Below are positions 47,983 to 59,349 of a stretch of 64,000 bases of DNA, in pieces. A program made the position numbers and the translations under genes. The DNA lies in assembly GCA_033439685.1 (NCBI GenBank), contig JAUEDM010000004.1, positions 3,100,001 through 3,164,000 of the forward strand. Reading direction: 5' to 3'. The first letter of the stretch is position 1. Every line of letters begins with the position of its first letter. The notes beneath the pieces are model-generated. The model saw only the letters and a program-made list of their open reading frames with translations, had not been told where the DNA came from and searched no databases. The DNA is from Apodospora peruviana (Eukaryota; Ascomycota; Sordariomycetes; Sordariales; Lasiosphaeriaceae).

Positions 47983-50272
47983 TCATCTCCGCCTTCTCAG
48001 ACATAACGGTCGTCTCGGGTTCACAACCCCCGTATCAGATGGAGAATCCAAATCGACCGCTGCCACCGCCAATCCTCCTATTCTTCCCATGCCCTGATTA
48101 ATACTCAAAACATCCTCGTCGTCCAAAGGATCCAGCTTGTTAAGCATATCCGTAACCTCCGCAGGCGGCTCTCCTCTAAACACCGCCTGTATGTCTCCGT
48201 ACGGGTTCAGTCCGAAGTGCCAAGTCCTGTTATTATCACCACCTCCCCTCGATCTGGCCCATACGCGCCGCCGCTCGTATAGCGCAATCAGCAGGAGAGT
48301 TGGACAGTTGATGGCCCGGATCAGAGCGACATTGATGTGGTGGAACTGGCGCGGGCCGACAAACAGCTTGAGCGGTAACATCACCACCAGGGCGATCATA
48401 TTGAAGGGCGGTGGGTAGGCAAAGATAGAGTCGCTCTTCACGCCCTGAAATGTGAGCACGGCGCGCCGGAACTGGATTTCGGTCGCTGCATTAGCGATGA
48501 TTTTTGAGAAGGTATTCGTGAGAATGGCGACTAGAATGGTGAGGAAGAGCGTGTTTCCCAGGAAGGCGAACGTGACTGCCAGGGCGGGACCCAGGATGTA
48601 ATGAAAGTCCGCAGTGCGCTCGATGCCGGTGCCATCAAGCCCGAACCATATCCACAGGAGCCATTTCCCAATCGTAATCCACCCCGGAGCGTTGAGTGGC
48701 TCGGTGGTGCCCGCCGGCTCTTCCTCGGTTGAAGTCCGCATCAACCAGACCAGCCCTAGAAGAAAGCCAGTGAAGCACCAAACGGCGATGAAGGTCAGAC
48801 GTGTAAAGTCCCTCATCATAGCATGTAGCGCAATGAAGACGATGTTGTCGGGCATAAAGTTGAAGGCAATACGAGTGAGCAGGATGGGGGCGGCGATGCA
48901 GAGGATCGGCACAGCGAAATATTCCTCGGGCGTAAACCAGAGCTCCAAGGTGCGAACAACGCCATACACGCCAAATATCAAAATGAATGTGATATCAAGG
49001 AAGCTCCATAGGTTCTGGGCGTGTACTTCCCACCCATGCTCGATAATGGCGGCGAATTGTTCGAGGACCCAGCCGGCGGTGTAAATATCGAACGCTGCTT
49101 CATATATTCCGAGCGTACTGCTTGGATAGTCGTTTCGATGTGTCATGGTTAACACGTATAGCAACAGCAGGATGGTGAAGTGGGCCAGCTCGACGACGTT
49201 TCTTAGCTTGGGGACAATGAGGCGTCGATGGTTGAGAACCGGGGCCCGTCGGGGTTCGTACAATGACACGGGGTGCTGTTTGTAGTGATCAGGGAGGATG
49301 TCGATGAATGACGCTGGTGTGTATACAACCACCCCGCGGAATACAGCGTCGACAACCCGCTGACAGGCTAACGATCCAATGAGGATCTTGCTCTCGGATA
49401 GGATGGCAAACTCGAGGGCTGTCAGCTTCCGGTCGCTGCCATTGCGCTCCTCCCCGGACCAAGAACGGCCCTCGCGGCGCACAAGATCCGGTGCCGCATC
49501 GAACGGGTCAAACCCGGACACGAGGATGTTGGCGAGGAGAAGCAACCCAGGACGGTCGGGGTGTTCCTCGTGAAAGCGGCGCAGGACATGAACCGCAACC
49601 AGTTCGCAGACAGCAGCACGAGCTACGTTGACGGTCTGGTAAATGGATTCGTCCGAGTGAGAACGGAGAAAGTGAACACGGTTGGCGAGCAGGCAGTACA
49701 CTGGTCATTGTGAGCGCTCGGTACTCTGAATTTGATTAGTTCAGTTGTTTAGTAAACACACACCGATCGATGGGTCATCCGGGCTGTATAATCGGTCGGC
49801 GAGGGGCCGCACTATCATATTATCCAGACGTGGAGCACGCAATTGGTCAATAGTGTATGGGTCATCTATGGGTAAGAAGTCATAAGTACGACGACGATAA
49901 CAGTGGCGATGAGCATAGTGTGGCCAACATACCAACGGCAGCAGTCATGAGACGACGAATCCTGTTGCTCAGCGTCAGTTGCTAACCAATTGGACTTGTT
50001 CTAAATTCCTTAGGCCATAAGTACCGATGGATCGTCATGTAAACCGGCATGACCGGGGTCGGCGTTCCGGCTAGATGAGCGCATCCCGCATCGTCACCGC
50101 GTCCGTGGACTAGCCGCGCACGACCGAAGAGTGGCGCGGCCGCATTATCGGCTTCGGCGGCATAAAGCATTGCTTCCGGATTGTCGTCGAGCTCAATGGC
50201 GTTGTCCGAGTCGCTTGTGTGGATGTCGTCGCCGTCAGCGATTGAAGGATCGAGGACTTGTTCACTCTCCAT
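47983..50272 (-). CDS. yvc1: YVC1/TRPY-type vacuolar cation channel
   Basis: Four exons on the minus strand: 50272-50025, 49961-49933 (29 nt), 49865-49764 and 49700-47983, predicted 698 residues. After an acidic N-terminus the cytosolic part reads IRRLMTAAVDDPYTIDQLRA and SIVYCLLANRVHFLR, typical of fungal YVC1 proteins. About six or seven membrane helices follow. They include VELAHFTILLLLYVLTMT, NLWSFLDITFILIFGVYGVV, and FTRLTFIAVWCFTGFLLGLV. The pore region has WIWFGLDGTGIE before a final helix FLGNTLFLTILVAILTNTFS. The C-terminal tail carries an acidic stretch (LDPLDDEDVL) like the Ca2+-sensing region of yeast YVC1. The yeast channel releases Ca2+ from the vacuole. With CAX, the window thus holds both uptake and release sides of vacuolar Ca2+ handling. 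Confidence 0.9.
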
Positions 50273-51038
50273 TGTCCACCTCTAGAGAACCGAACTATCG
50301 GTCCAGATCCACGGCAGTTGGTGCAGTTCGTGATGATGGGCTTTGAACGAATGCTGGCTTGCAACGTGGTAGGAAGACAAGGGGGAAATTCTGGATATCT
50401 GACACGCGGCTCCGACACGCAGTGGAGTCACGATCCATAACCATAACGTAAATTTGGTAGGCGTTTGCTTGGCATGGGTATCGTTGCTCTTGGCGGGCCT
50501 GGGGCCAAGACTGTTTGACTCGTCAACGCATGCGAGCTTCTGCGCCGGCTGATGACGCGCCATGAAACGTCGATTGTAGATATCTTGTGATTGAAGTTCG
50601 TTCGAGGTTCGATCTGATATCAGTGGGGCAAAAAGCAGGACTTTGTTGTCTTGAACTCTTGGTATTCACGGCGCCGCTGAGCTGAAATCAGCTGCTCGAT
50701 GATCGAGGCCCCTCGTTCAGCCCTAACCCTACCACCCCGCCGGCGGCGAAATCCGCGAATATCTATGGTGGCGCTGTGTGGCCGCCGTGCTTATTTCGAG
50801 ATATCTAAGCCGCCGGCTGATTCGGCCGCTGATTCGGCCGCTGATTCGACGCCGCCCCCGGAGCCTCCGCTATCGTGCAGGCCGCTAATGCGCCGCGGCC
50901 ACACCACTACAGCGGCGCCGGCGCCGTAAGCAACCGCTAATCGAGCCCGTTCAGGGAGTCTGCCCCCGCGCTCCGCTCCAACTCTCTGTCTTCAACCTTC
51001 TCTTCTTTCTGGTACTATAGGCCGGCCTTCTCTACGCT
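50273..51038. other. Channel promoter and left flank of Crypton
   Basis: The first part is the 5' flank of the minus-strand channel gene. From about 50,720 the sequence becomes rich in CCG/CGG repeats (PPADSAADSAADS reading) and probably belongs to the transposon's 5' region. A 12-base telomere-like motif lies at 50721-50732. Confidence 0.45.
50721..50732 (+). repeat. Telomere-like CCCTAACCCTAC, left flank of Crypton
   Basis: A 12-base motif identical to one at 53464-53475 on the other side of the Crypton. It contains two TTAGGG-type repeats in complement. Confidence 0.8.
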
Positions 51039-53328
51039 ATGGCTCCCCGGAAGCGACGAGCGCCGGCTTCAACGCCGGCGGCAGCTACTGAGCTATCGAT
51101 TACGGTAGCTGGATCGGCCGGCACGGAACAACCCCTAACCGGCCAAAAGGAGCTACCGCGAGCAAGGATTCCAGCGGGCGACAGGAACGCGTTATCGTCA
51201 ACAACGCCGAGCTCCGCACCAACGCGCAGAATATCCTTACCATGATTAAAGCCGCGCGGCCGAAGAATACGTCGTCGGCGTACGAGCCGAAGCAAGAAGA
51301 ATTCCGGCGGTTCTGCTGGCGGAAACAGTACCAGGATGGCTAGACCGTGACGGAGGATAAGCTCCTTCTTTTTCTTGTTGAGGAAGTTGTCGATCGGCCA
51401 CTGCGGTCACGGAGCCGGAAGGCTGATGGCGACGTGCCGCTCTCGGAGACTCGGCTTGCCTGGCGGTCGGTCCGGACCTACGTCACGGCCATTACCGACC
51501 TCTACCGATCGCAAAGAGCTCTCGGCATGAACACCCACCCGTCGCCCCGAGAGGATAACGCCCGGGAGTATATTAAATCTCTCCAACGCCGTGATACGGA
51601 GCGGCAGAAAGCCAACTACGCCGATAAGGGCCGAGATACTTCGGAGGATGACTTGGAAGCGGATTGCCAGCGAGCTGTGGGGGCACACCGGCCAGTCAGC
51701 CGAATGCCACTTCCGGACTTTGGCCGATATGCTTCTCGGCCACCATATGCTTACCCGTGGCGGCGACCGCCGGAGCCTTGAGATCTCGGACCTCTTTACC
51801 TTCGAATTCACCGGCGAGGGGCCTACTCGGTGTATGCCGCTTATCACCACTACGCGAGCTGAAAAGCAGAACCAACACGGCCGCTTGAAAACTGCCGGTG
51901 CACTTCGGAGCCGGGACCCGCTTATTTGCGTCCTCGGCGCAGTGGCCTTTTACCTCCTTTACCGGTGGGGACCTTACCGATGAGCCGTTTCCTAGCTTTA
52001 AAATCCGAGCGCAGTGGTGCGATATCCGGCTGTTGAAGAGTACCGATGCCGGCCCTACCTCTGAGTTAGCGTACAATAGCCAGCGGGATTGGGTTATTAA
52101 GGCGTTTACGTATGCCGGTATCCGATCGAATAAAAAGACCTACGTTGGCCAGAGCTCCGGAGCGAAGACGGCGGAGTTAAAGGGCGTGAGCGAGGCGCAG
52201 ATTCGCCGTGCCGGCCGGTGGAACCAGGAGCAAATGGTCGGCTGTTACTTGAATTCACTACCCCGGAAGTTCATGCGGACTATGGCCGGCCATCCGGCGC
52301 AAATAGGGGGGTTTGAAATACGCCGAAGCCGAACGCCGCCTCCGGACTCACTATTGACGTTGATCTGGCCAGATTTAAACCAGTGGGCAGACAAGTTCGG
52401 CCCCGGCCCGGAGCAAATAAACGACCTTGCGGCGGCCGGCTTTATAAGCTTACTATTCTACCTCCGAGAGGTAATTTTAGAAGACTCTGTGCCGTTGATG
52501 CGCCAGTTTCCGGAATCTGCCGTGTGGAACCACCCGGTATTCCAGCATAAAGATTACCAGCTGTATGCGTACCGCGTAACGGCAATAATAGAAGAAGGCG
52601 AGCGGCCAAGCCAGTTAGCCGTTCTGACGCAGGCTTTGCCAGTCCTTACCGACTACCTGAAGACGGCCGAGGCCCGGAATGAGGTGAAGATATCGGAGCT
52701 TTCAGCATCCCTGACGGCCGAGATTCGTACGGCAAAAGAACAGCTAGCCGGAACGTATCAGTCCTCCTTACGCGACCTCCTTGCCGGAAGCGTCTTTCGG
52801 CTACAACCACCACCGGCACCAGCACTGGCTCCAGCACCGGCACTAGCGTTGCCATCAGAGAGCTGGTCAAGCCACTCCGGCCAGTCAAGCCGCGCTATAA
52901 GCCCAGAGGCGGAGACTACGGAGCCGCCGAAACACCGTATGAGCCGGGCCGTCAAGACCGTGAATGACCTCTGGCGCGAGTGGACTACCGGCTTACGGGG
53001 CAGCCCTTCGATCGCGACTTTGGATAATCGGTGGGGGAGCCGGTGGCGTGCCGGCCGTCAGGCCGAGGTTCAGTGGTATTCCTTGCGGCTGGAAGTCATC
53101 CGAGAGATCCGGCGAGTTGCCGGCTTACGGCGGTTGAGCGAGGAATCGGCCGTGTGCTTTGTTGCGGCCGAACAACGGCAATCTAACTGTTCTTTAGACC
53201 TATACTGCAAGCGGCTCCGCGCCAACAGGAAGACCAGGGAGGCCGCCGGCTCCGGTGAGAAAGAAGGGTCGCCGGGCGGAGCGGTAACGCATGGCGCCGG
53301 CGGCAACAAGGCTGCCGTGGATAGATAG
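51039..53328 (+). mobile_element. Crypton transposon, inactive tyrosine recombinase
   Basis: Overlapping frames rebuild one Crypton-type recombinase. The N-terminus (ATG 51039) shifts near 51,200 to AQNILTMIKAARPKNTSSAY. An in-frame TAG near 51,340 precedes EDKLLLFLVEEVVDRPLRSR and RTYVTAITDLYRSQRALGMN. Another shift near 51,655 leads to LGHHMLTRGGDRRSLEISDL (first catalytic Arg box), and a one-base shift near 51,975 to the long last frame. That frame has GVSEAQIRRAGRWNQEQ and the nucleophile Tyr in MVGCYLNSLP (codon 52246-52248), nine residues after the Trp. The expected HxxR box reads YVGQ. The C-terminal DNA-binding-like region includes RMSRAVKTVNDLWREW. Cryptons are DNA transposons that use only a tyrosine recombinase and lack terminal inverted repeats. 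Confidence 0.8.
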
Positions 53329-53684
53329 ATAGATAGAGTAATCAAAAATCATTGTTGCAATATAGTGTGGGCCTTCAAAACGCTGTTTAACTGCGCAGAC
53401 TGCGCGCAATTGGTGATGTTCAGGGGCTCAGGGGTCCAGGGGCCGAAAAAATCACATAGAAGACCCTAACCCTACGCAGACGTAGAGATCCTTGGGATAT
53501 TTCCGGTCGCTGAGAGCACGGCCTGATTTTTGCGGCAAAGTGGCGCCCAGCCGTTGATCCAGCCACCAATTGGCCGCCGTAGATTTACTGTTGCTATCTC
53601 GACTCGGGATGAGAGTCCTACATACCTAGGCAGGTACCTAATTCTACAAAGGGTCCACGACGCCTTCCTTGTTTGAAGGTCATC
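53329..53684. other. Right flank of Crypton
   Basis: A short (ATAG)n run follows the recombinase stop; otherwise non-coding up to the aldo-keto reductase stop codon. Confidence 0.4.
53464..53475 (+). repeat. Telomere-like CCCTAACCCTAC, right flank of Crypton
   Basis: Second copy of the 12-base motif, same orientation, about 135 bases after the last Crypton codon. Confidence 0.8.
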
Positions 53685-54820
53685 TCACAATTTCTGGCCG
53701 CTCGGCTGCTTCTCTCTGACCGAAGCCCACATGCCCTCGACCGCATCCAGAACCGCACCTTCCAACGGGTCTCCGCGAGCATCCGCCACATTCGCCTCCA
53801 ACTGATCGAGTCTCTTTGCACCAAAAAATGACGCCTTCGCCCTCCCGCAACGCAGAGTGGAGTGATGTATCATCCATCGCATGACCGCCCCTTGCAGCGA
53901 CAGCTGGGGTGACGCTGCGTCGCACACTGCTTTGAGAACCAGGATCGCCTCGTGCATGGCGGGCGTATCGAAGAGTCCGCTGTACCACGTTCCCCGGCCG
54001 CCTACAGTCTCCCAGCGTGTTTGTTCCAGAGTCTTGCTGTTGCTCGACGCAAGCGTCACTTTTCCAGTGAGGAATCCGCCGGCTAGAGGGCTTGTCCAAC
54101 GGTGAAACGTCAGCATATATGCTTGAACATGATCATGCGCCGAGCTATCTCTCACCTGAAAGCAAAGAACGCGCAGTTGTGCTTCCTCAGAAGAGCAAGC
54201 ATCCCGTCGTCCTCGCGCTTTCTGTACAGTGCAGTGTAATGACCCTGGTAAACTGCGGGCTTGACGTAGCCCTTCTCATCGCAGATGTCAAAGAATTTCG
54301 CCATGTCATCGACGGTGTAATTGGAAAGGCCGGGCTGGACCCGAAATTGTCATGTCAGCACACCGTTCAACGCCTTTCCGACGGTCTAGATGCAACAAAC
54401 CGGTTCAGACTTTCCAGCCAGATACTGTTTCTGGAACGCCTTGGTCTGCTCCTCGAGCGGTGTATTCGGATCCGGCGCGTGCGCGTAGTATGTCCCGATC
54501 TTCCTGGTGCCAAGCAGCTCCAGTGTGCGATCAATGCTTGCACTGATGCCCTTGTCGTCCAAGAACGGCACGTCCGGTTGGTACAACACCTTGGAGTCGA
54601 TAATAAAACCTTTCTCGGCGGCTTGACTCTCACCAAGCAATGTCTCGGCATGCCATGTATTGCCCGACGGGTACACGGCCGACGAGTCGATCTGCTTGAT
54701 ATTCAGCCGTTGCAGCAGGGCGAGCAGTTCAGAGACTTTCTCGGCGGTATCGAACGTGTAGGCCGTACCGCTGGCCGTGTATCCGACGCTGGCAACGCCA
54801 AAGACGAGGCTTGGCGTCAT
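53685..54820 (-). CDS. Aldo-keto reductase (AKR7-like)
   Basis: Three exons on the minus strand: 54820-54401, 54334-54156 and 54090-53685, predicted 334 residues, the usual size. The start MTPSLVFGVASVGYTASG is the family N-terminus. NIKQIDSSAVYP holds the catalytic Asp and Tyr. The substrate-binding loop region has IGTYYAHAPDPNTPLEEQ, where His replaces the usual motif position. GLSNYTVDDMAKFFDICDEK and AFFAFSPLAGGFLTGK are typical of the AKR7/AflD-like group, and the end HSTLRCGRAKASFFGAKRLD matches the NADPH-binding tail. Intron 1 has a weaker donor (GTTTGT), so its exact edge is less certain. It probably reduces aldehydes or ketones in the cytosol using NADPH; the substrate is unknown. 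Confidence 0.8.
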
Positions 54821-55165
54821 GTTGCTCTTCTTGTAATGATGAAAGTTATGCTCGATAATACGAGTGCATACGCTCAAGTATGCGCCAAGATACATCAAGA
54901 CGAGGTTTGGTAGTGGTCAGACTCCAGGCAGCAAGACAGGAAACGAGCGGAGTTGATGAAGGCGGTCCAAATGCCACTTTGATATCTCCAGGAATTCCGG
55001 ACTTAAAGAAGGAAAAGTCTCCGAGGCGACGTATTTCTGTACGAGGGATCATATTCCTGTAAGATCTCCTTCTGTATGATACTGGCCCCTGGCTCATATT
55101 CCATTACGAAATCTCACATTATTATGCTCACAATGATATAATTCCCTCAGATTACCGAAATAGAG
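54821..55165. other. Intergenic
   Basis: Promoter of the minus-strand reductase and 3' flank of the next minus gene; nothing else seen. Confidence 0.4.
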
Positions 55166-56390
55166 TCAAGATCCGCCAGAACTAGCACTTGGATACTTCC
55201 AAGCCATCCACGTCAGCCAGATCTGGACAATATTAAGACCGATACTGACCACCCCTATCACGATCGAGATGGCGAGGGCTACCAGCGCGATCAGGAGCGC
55301 GTTTCCCTCAGTGCTGTGGCTGTGGAACCAGCGTTCTAGCTTATTCCGCGGCGGCCGGCGCGTCATAAGCTGGTGCAGATGGGCCATGCGCTCGCCCCAG
55401 TAGATGAAGCGGAAGTTGGAGGAGCGCTGCGGCATGCCATCATACTCGGCGCACTCCGGGTCGAACCGCCACTTGTCGATCAGCTCATCCAAAATCTGTG
55501 CCGAGGCTGGGTCGACGGACGGAAAGAGGACGCCCTGGAGCGAGTAGAGCGTCTCGACAAGCAACTGCGGTGGGAGGGTGCCCCTAAAACTCAAACTCCA
55601 TGTCAGCTGTAATTACCTGACTGCCCTTTTTATCGGGGTGAATGTAGGATACATCATACGCTTCAAGACTCTCCCTGAGCCCTATATTCTCTAACGCTTC
55701 CACCGCCCCGCCTTCATACCTCGCCAGTTGCGTCTTCAGGAACCCGACGTGGTGGAAGATGTACAAATAGTTGCGCTGCTCGTCAAAAAGCAGGTGCTCT
55801 GCCAGGTTGTTGGTTGGCCGAAACCGCGCGCCGAGCCGTTTCTGTAGCTTGCGCGCCCGCAGCGCTCCATGCTGCCCCTGCTCCATGGCGGCGGCGGCGG
55901 CGGCAACAGCCTCTTGCGAACCAACCAAGCTGGGAGGGAAGATGCGCTCGACGAAGCTAGCGAGGGTCTCATCTGGCAGCCACGACGATGGTCGGTAGTG
56001 CTGCCCCAGGCGGAAGTCGGATGCATGCCGTTCCTTTGCGGCAGGGTCAATCATGAACATTGCCTCGACGGCCATTCCGATTGCCGCGGGTTCGTTGCCA
56101 TGATATCGGCTGTCGGGGCTGTCGGATGAGCTTGTGATGTCTTTTCTGAGCTGTCCCTCTGTTTCCTTTTTCGTCTTTGAGAGGTTAGAGGTGATGACTT
56201 TGGCTGCCCGTAGGACGTCAATGTTGGTCACTGGCAGGGGGCAGGGTGAAGTGCTGACGGTCAGGTGGTAGTCGTTGTTTCGTCGAGCGAGGTCATCGTA
56301 GAACTTGAAATACGCCGGGAAATCGCCCCCCTTACCGAGGATTTGCCGTGATATCTTCTCACGGTCTTGCGCGGCTTGTGGTGAGATCAT
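55166..56390 (-). CDS. Uncharacterised protein with one C-terminal membrane anchor
   Basis: Two minus-strand exons, 56390-55720 and 55583-55166, are the phase-compatible solution (136-nt intron, GTATGA donor, GCTGAC branch, TTTTAG acceptor), giving 362 residues. The body is soluble and helical, with YLYIFHHVGFLKTQLAR at the splice and LPPQLLVETLYSLQGVLFP after it. One hydrophobic helix (ALLIALVALAISIVIGVVSI) lies about 20 residues from the C-terminus, followed by WLTWMAWKYPSA. This is the shape of a tail-anchored protein. Similar proteins occur across moulds as hypotheticals. It is divergent from the 1044-residue protein gene, with 430 bases between the two start codons. Confidence 0.65.
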
Positions 56391-56820
56391 CTTTAGCGAC
56401 CGTGACAGGGGCTAAACGTTGCTGCAATCAAGTTCTTTGGTTCTTTGCGGTGGTGTGTGTGGACTTGAAATGAAACCATCCCGATGATGAGTCCTCGAGT
56501 CTTGAGGGTTAAAATCTTGTTTCTGTATAGGCTAACTGAGCCCATGTTCAGCTGCTGCTCCTCGGCGAGGAAAGTCTGCCTTGGCGTCCAATCAGGGGGC
56601 ATCGTCTCGTTGACTGGGCGCACTTAACCATGCACATACGCGCCAGCCTCACTGCACCTCCTCCCTCCACCTGGGAGAGGGTTTTATTCTCAGGACATCT
56701 CCCCGGCTCATTCTGGATTCAAACGTTCAACCCCCCATGGCTTTCTCCGTCAACATGTCTTGACGGATCATTCCAATACTTATTTCTTAGACTCAGTTAT
56801 GAGCGCGTTGCGTAGCGTCA
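56391..56820. promoter_or_regulatory. Shared divergent promoter region
   Basis: 430 bases separate two divergent start codons. CT-rich stretches (CACCTCCTCCCTCCACC) run toward the plus-strand gene. No ORF is credible here. Co-regulation is possible but unproven. Confidence 0.4.
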
Positions 56821-59273
56821 ATGCCGGAGCTCCTTGGTCTTTTCTGTCTCTGCACTTCGGCTTTCTTCTACACCAATAGACGACGCGTCCCCATGGCCAC
56901 CGGACTTTTGCAGACGCGTCTAGCGGGCACGTTTCGACTTCAGGACGTGTCGAGATACCTGGCCTGGCTAATAGTTGGAAAAGATGATTCGCTTCCATCG
57001 CCAGCAGAGCCGTTCCCCCGACTCGACAGGGAAGATACCGGTGACTCATCCTTCTCACAACAAGACAGGGTGCCCATTCCGGAGAGCAAGAAAAAGGAGA
57101 GCATTTGGAAGACCTTGATGGTCGAGTCTGCCCGCTGGAACTCGACTGAGTATGAAGATCGCGCCGAATACGTGATCAACGAACTGAAGAATGCCGTCGA
57201 CTCCCACGAAACTCTTCGTGACAAGGCCCACCTGATTTTATACATCGTGCGAATGGTGGGCACAAATCCGGAAACTTCGACGCCAACCATCGTTGTCCGC
57301 TGCGAAAAGACCGACAAGAAGGCTCTCCGAGCTCTGTTTGTAGCGTGTGCCCAACGAAGGCTTGACTGCTACGTTGACGCTGACCCGCCGCGCCGCTCCG
57401 AGGAAAACGCACCGCGGAGACCTGAGTTCAAACTGGTCATCTTTCCGTCGAAGACCACCCTGGTCCGGATGGCCGGTGAACGTGTCATTCTGAAGTCTCC
57501 GCCCGGTTACCTGGCCGCATTGTGTGGGAGCATGGTACATTTCCGGGGCCGCAGCGCAACCCTTGGGGTATCGTTGACCGTCAGGGGTGTTGATCGAGTT
57601 CTCACGGTTGAGCATCTCTTCGACCCTCTTCCCGGCCAAGCACGAGACGGAGAACGTCCGGTCACCGATGACCACCCACGCGCACCACGAAGAGCTGAGC
57701 CCTTGGTCGAGCTACCGAAATCCAGTGCATATCTCGACTGGAGCCTGATCGAGCCGAGCACGACAAACGAGCTGTCACACAATGTCATAGCCCCGAACCA
57801 AAACTCACGGTCCATTAGCTTCAGGGGTGTCGCCCCCAAGCCTCGCTATCACGGAGTGCCGGTATACATGGTATCGGGCACAAACGGCGTGCGCAAGGGC
57901 ACTCTTCTCAGCGGCAGGAGTTACATGTCATCAGGGAAAGACCGAGATCTCTGCCTGCTCTGGGCCATGGTGCCGGCGTCAGGCGGAATCCAAAAAGGAG
58001 AATGCGGCTCGGTCATCGTTGACAAAGAGACTTCCCAAGTGTACGGCCACCTCATCGGTGCAGACGAAGAGGTTGGGTTCGCCTACGTTGTCCCGCTCGT
58101 CGAGACGATCGAACAGATCAAAGTGGCTTTTGCCACGGACGATGTCCGCTTGTCGACTACTATAACCGCGCGGTCCGAGATCATTACCACCATTGCCCCT
58201 TCCGTATATTCACGCCAAATCACGGATGAGCCTTTACCGTCCATGCACCCCCGTTGGAGAGCCATCGGTGGATATGTCGATAAAACATGGAGCACAGTGG
58301 TTACGGCAAAACATCTAAGCTCGATGGACTGGCGTCTTTCACTAATTATTATCATGCTGATCGTCTTGTTAACCTTGGTCCTCCGACCCCCGCTCCTTTT
58401 AACGGCGGTCTTCAGTCGAGTGGAACTTATGACGGTCACGATGAACGGTTGCGAAGAACTCTGTGACAACGACAGACAAACGACCAGCTGGTATGCCGAT
58501 CGGGGACCACGTCTGTTGATTTGGATCCTCCCAATCGTTTTACTACTCTCCAACATCGAGGTCGAGAAAAGCCCGACTATCAAAAAGAGATGCTTCAACG
58601 TGTTCTATATGCTGTGCAATCCGGTCGACGTAATATTCTCGGTCATATTCAGGCTTAATGCCGCAACGAGGGTCTACGACCTCGCAAGCCGGTCTGTTGC
58701 AAAAGCAGAGCACCGCAGGCTCGTCGCAACAGTTCTGCTCGCGTTTGAGGACCTCACAGGCGAGGAGTTCGAGGATGACGACTACCACATGCTCGGGGAA
58801 CTCAACAACTTCGAGGAAGAGACTTCGCTTGACCTGTGGCGGAGGACGGCTTTGGACCTTGTTGATTTGAGGATAGATGAGCTCACAAGGTGCTGCTTCG
58901 CCGTCCTTTTGTTTATCCTACAACTCGTCGCTTCCCTGGTCTCGACGGCCCATATCAGTGACACATTAGAGTGGAAGCTTGTGGCGGTGATGGTCTGGTT
59001 CAGCTACTTGCTGCCTCTGGCGCTGCTGGGCGCCACGGTCAACGACTTCGTGTCACGCCCGATTGCTTATTCGGTACTTCAGCAGTTTGTCGACACTTTG
59101 AAGGCGAGGAGCGCAACGAGCAATATGTTACTGGATAAACTAGGAGCCGCCGTGGGAAGCCAGTACTGCCGCAGCCAGAACATCGTGGCCGATTGGGACA
59201 ACCATTTCCGCTCGCTACATTTGAGTGGCGGGAAAGAAACTTACCGGCGCTGGAAGAGCGACCACAGACAACG

Positions 59274-59349
<76 letters not shown>

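Noticed and set aside
55584..55616. Possible 33-nt intron (GTAATT...TTTTAG) in the tail-anchored protein gene
   Set aside because: Not phase-compatible with the downstream exon and too short; the 136-nt intron 55719-55584 fits phase and size.
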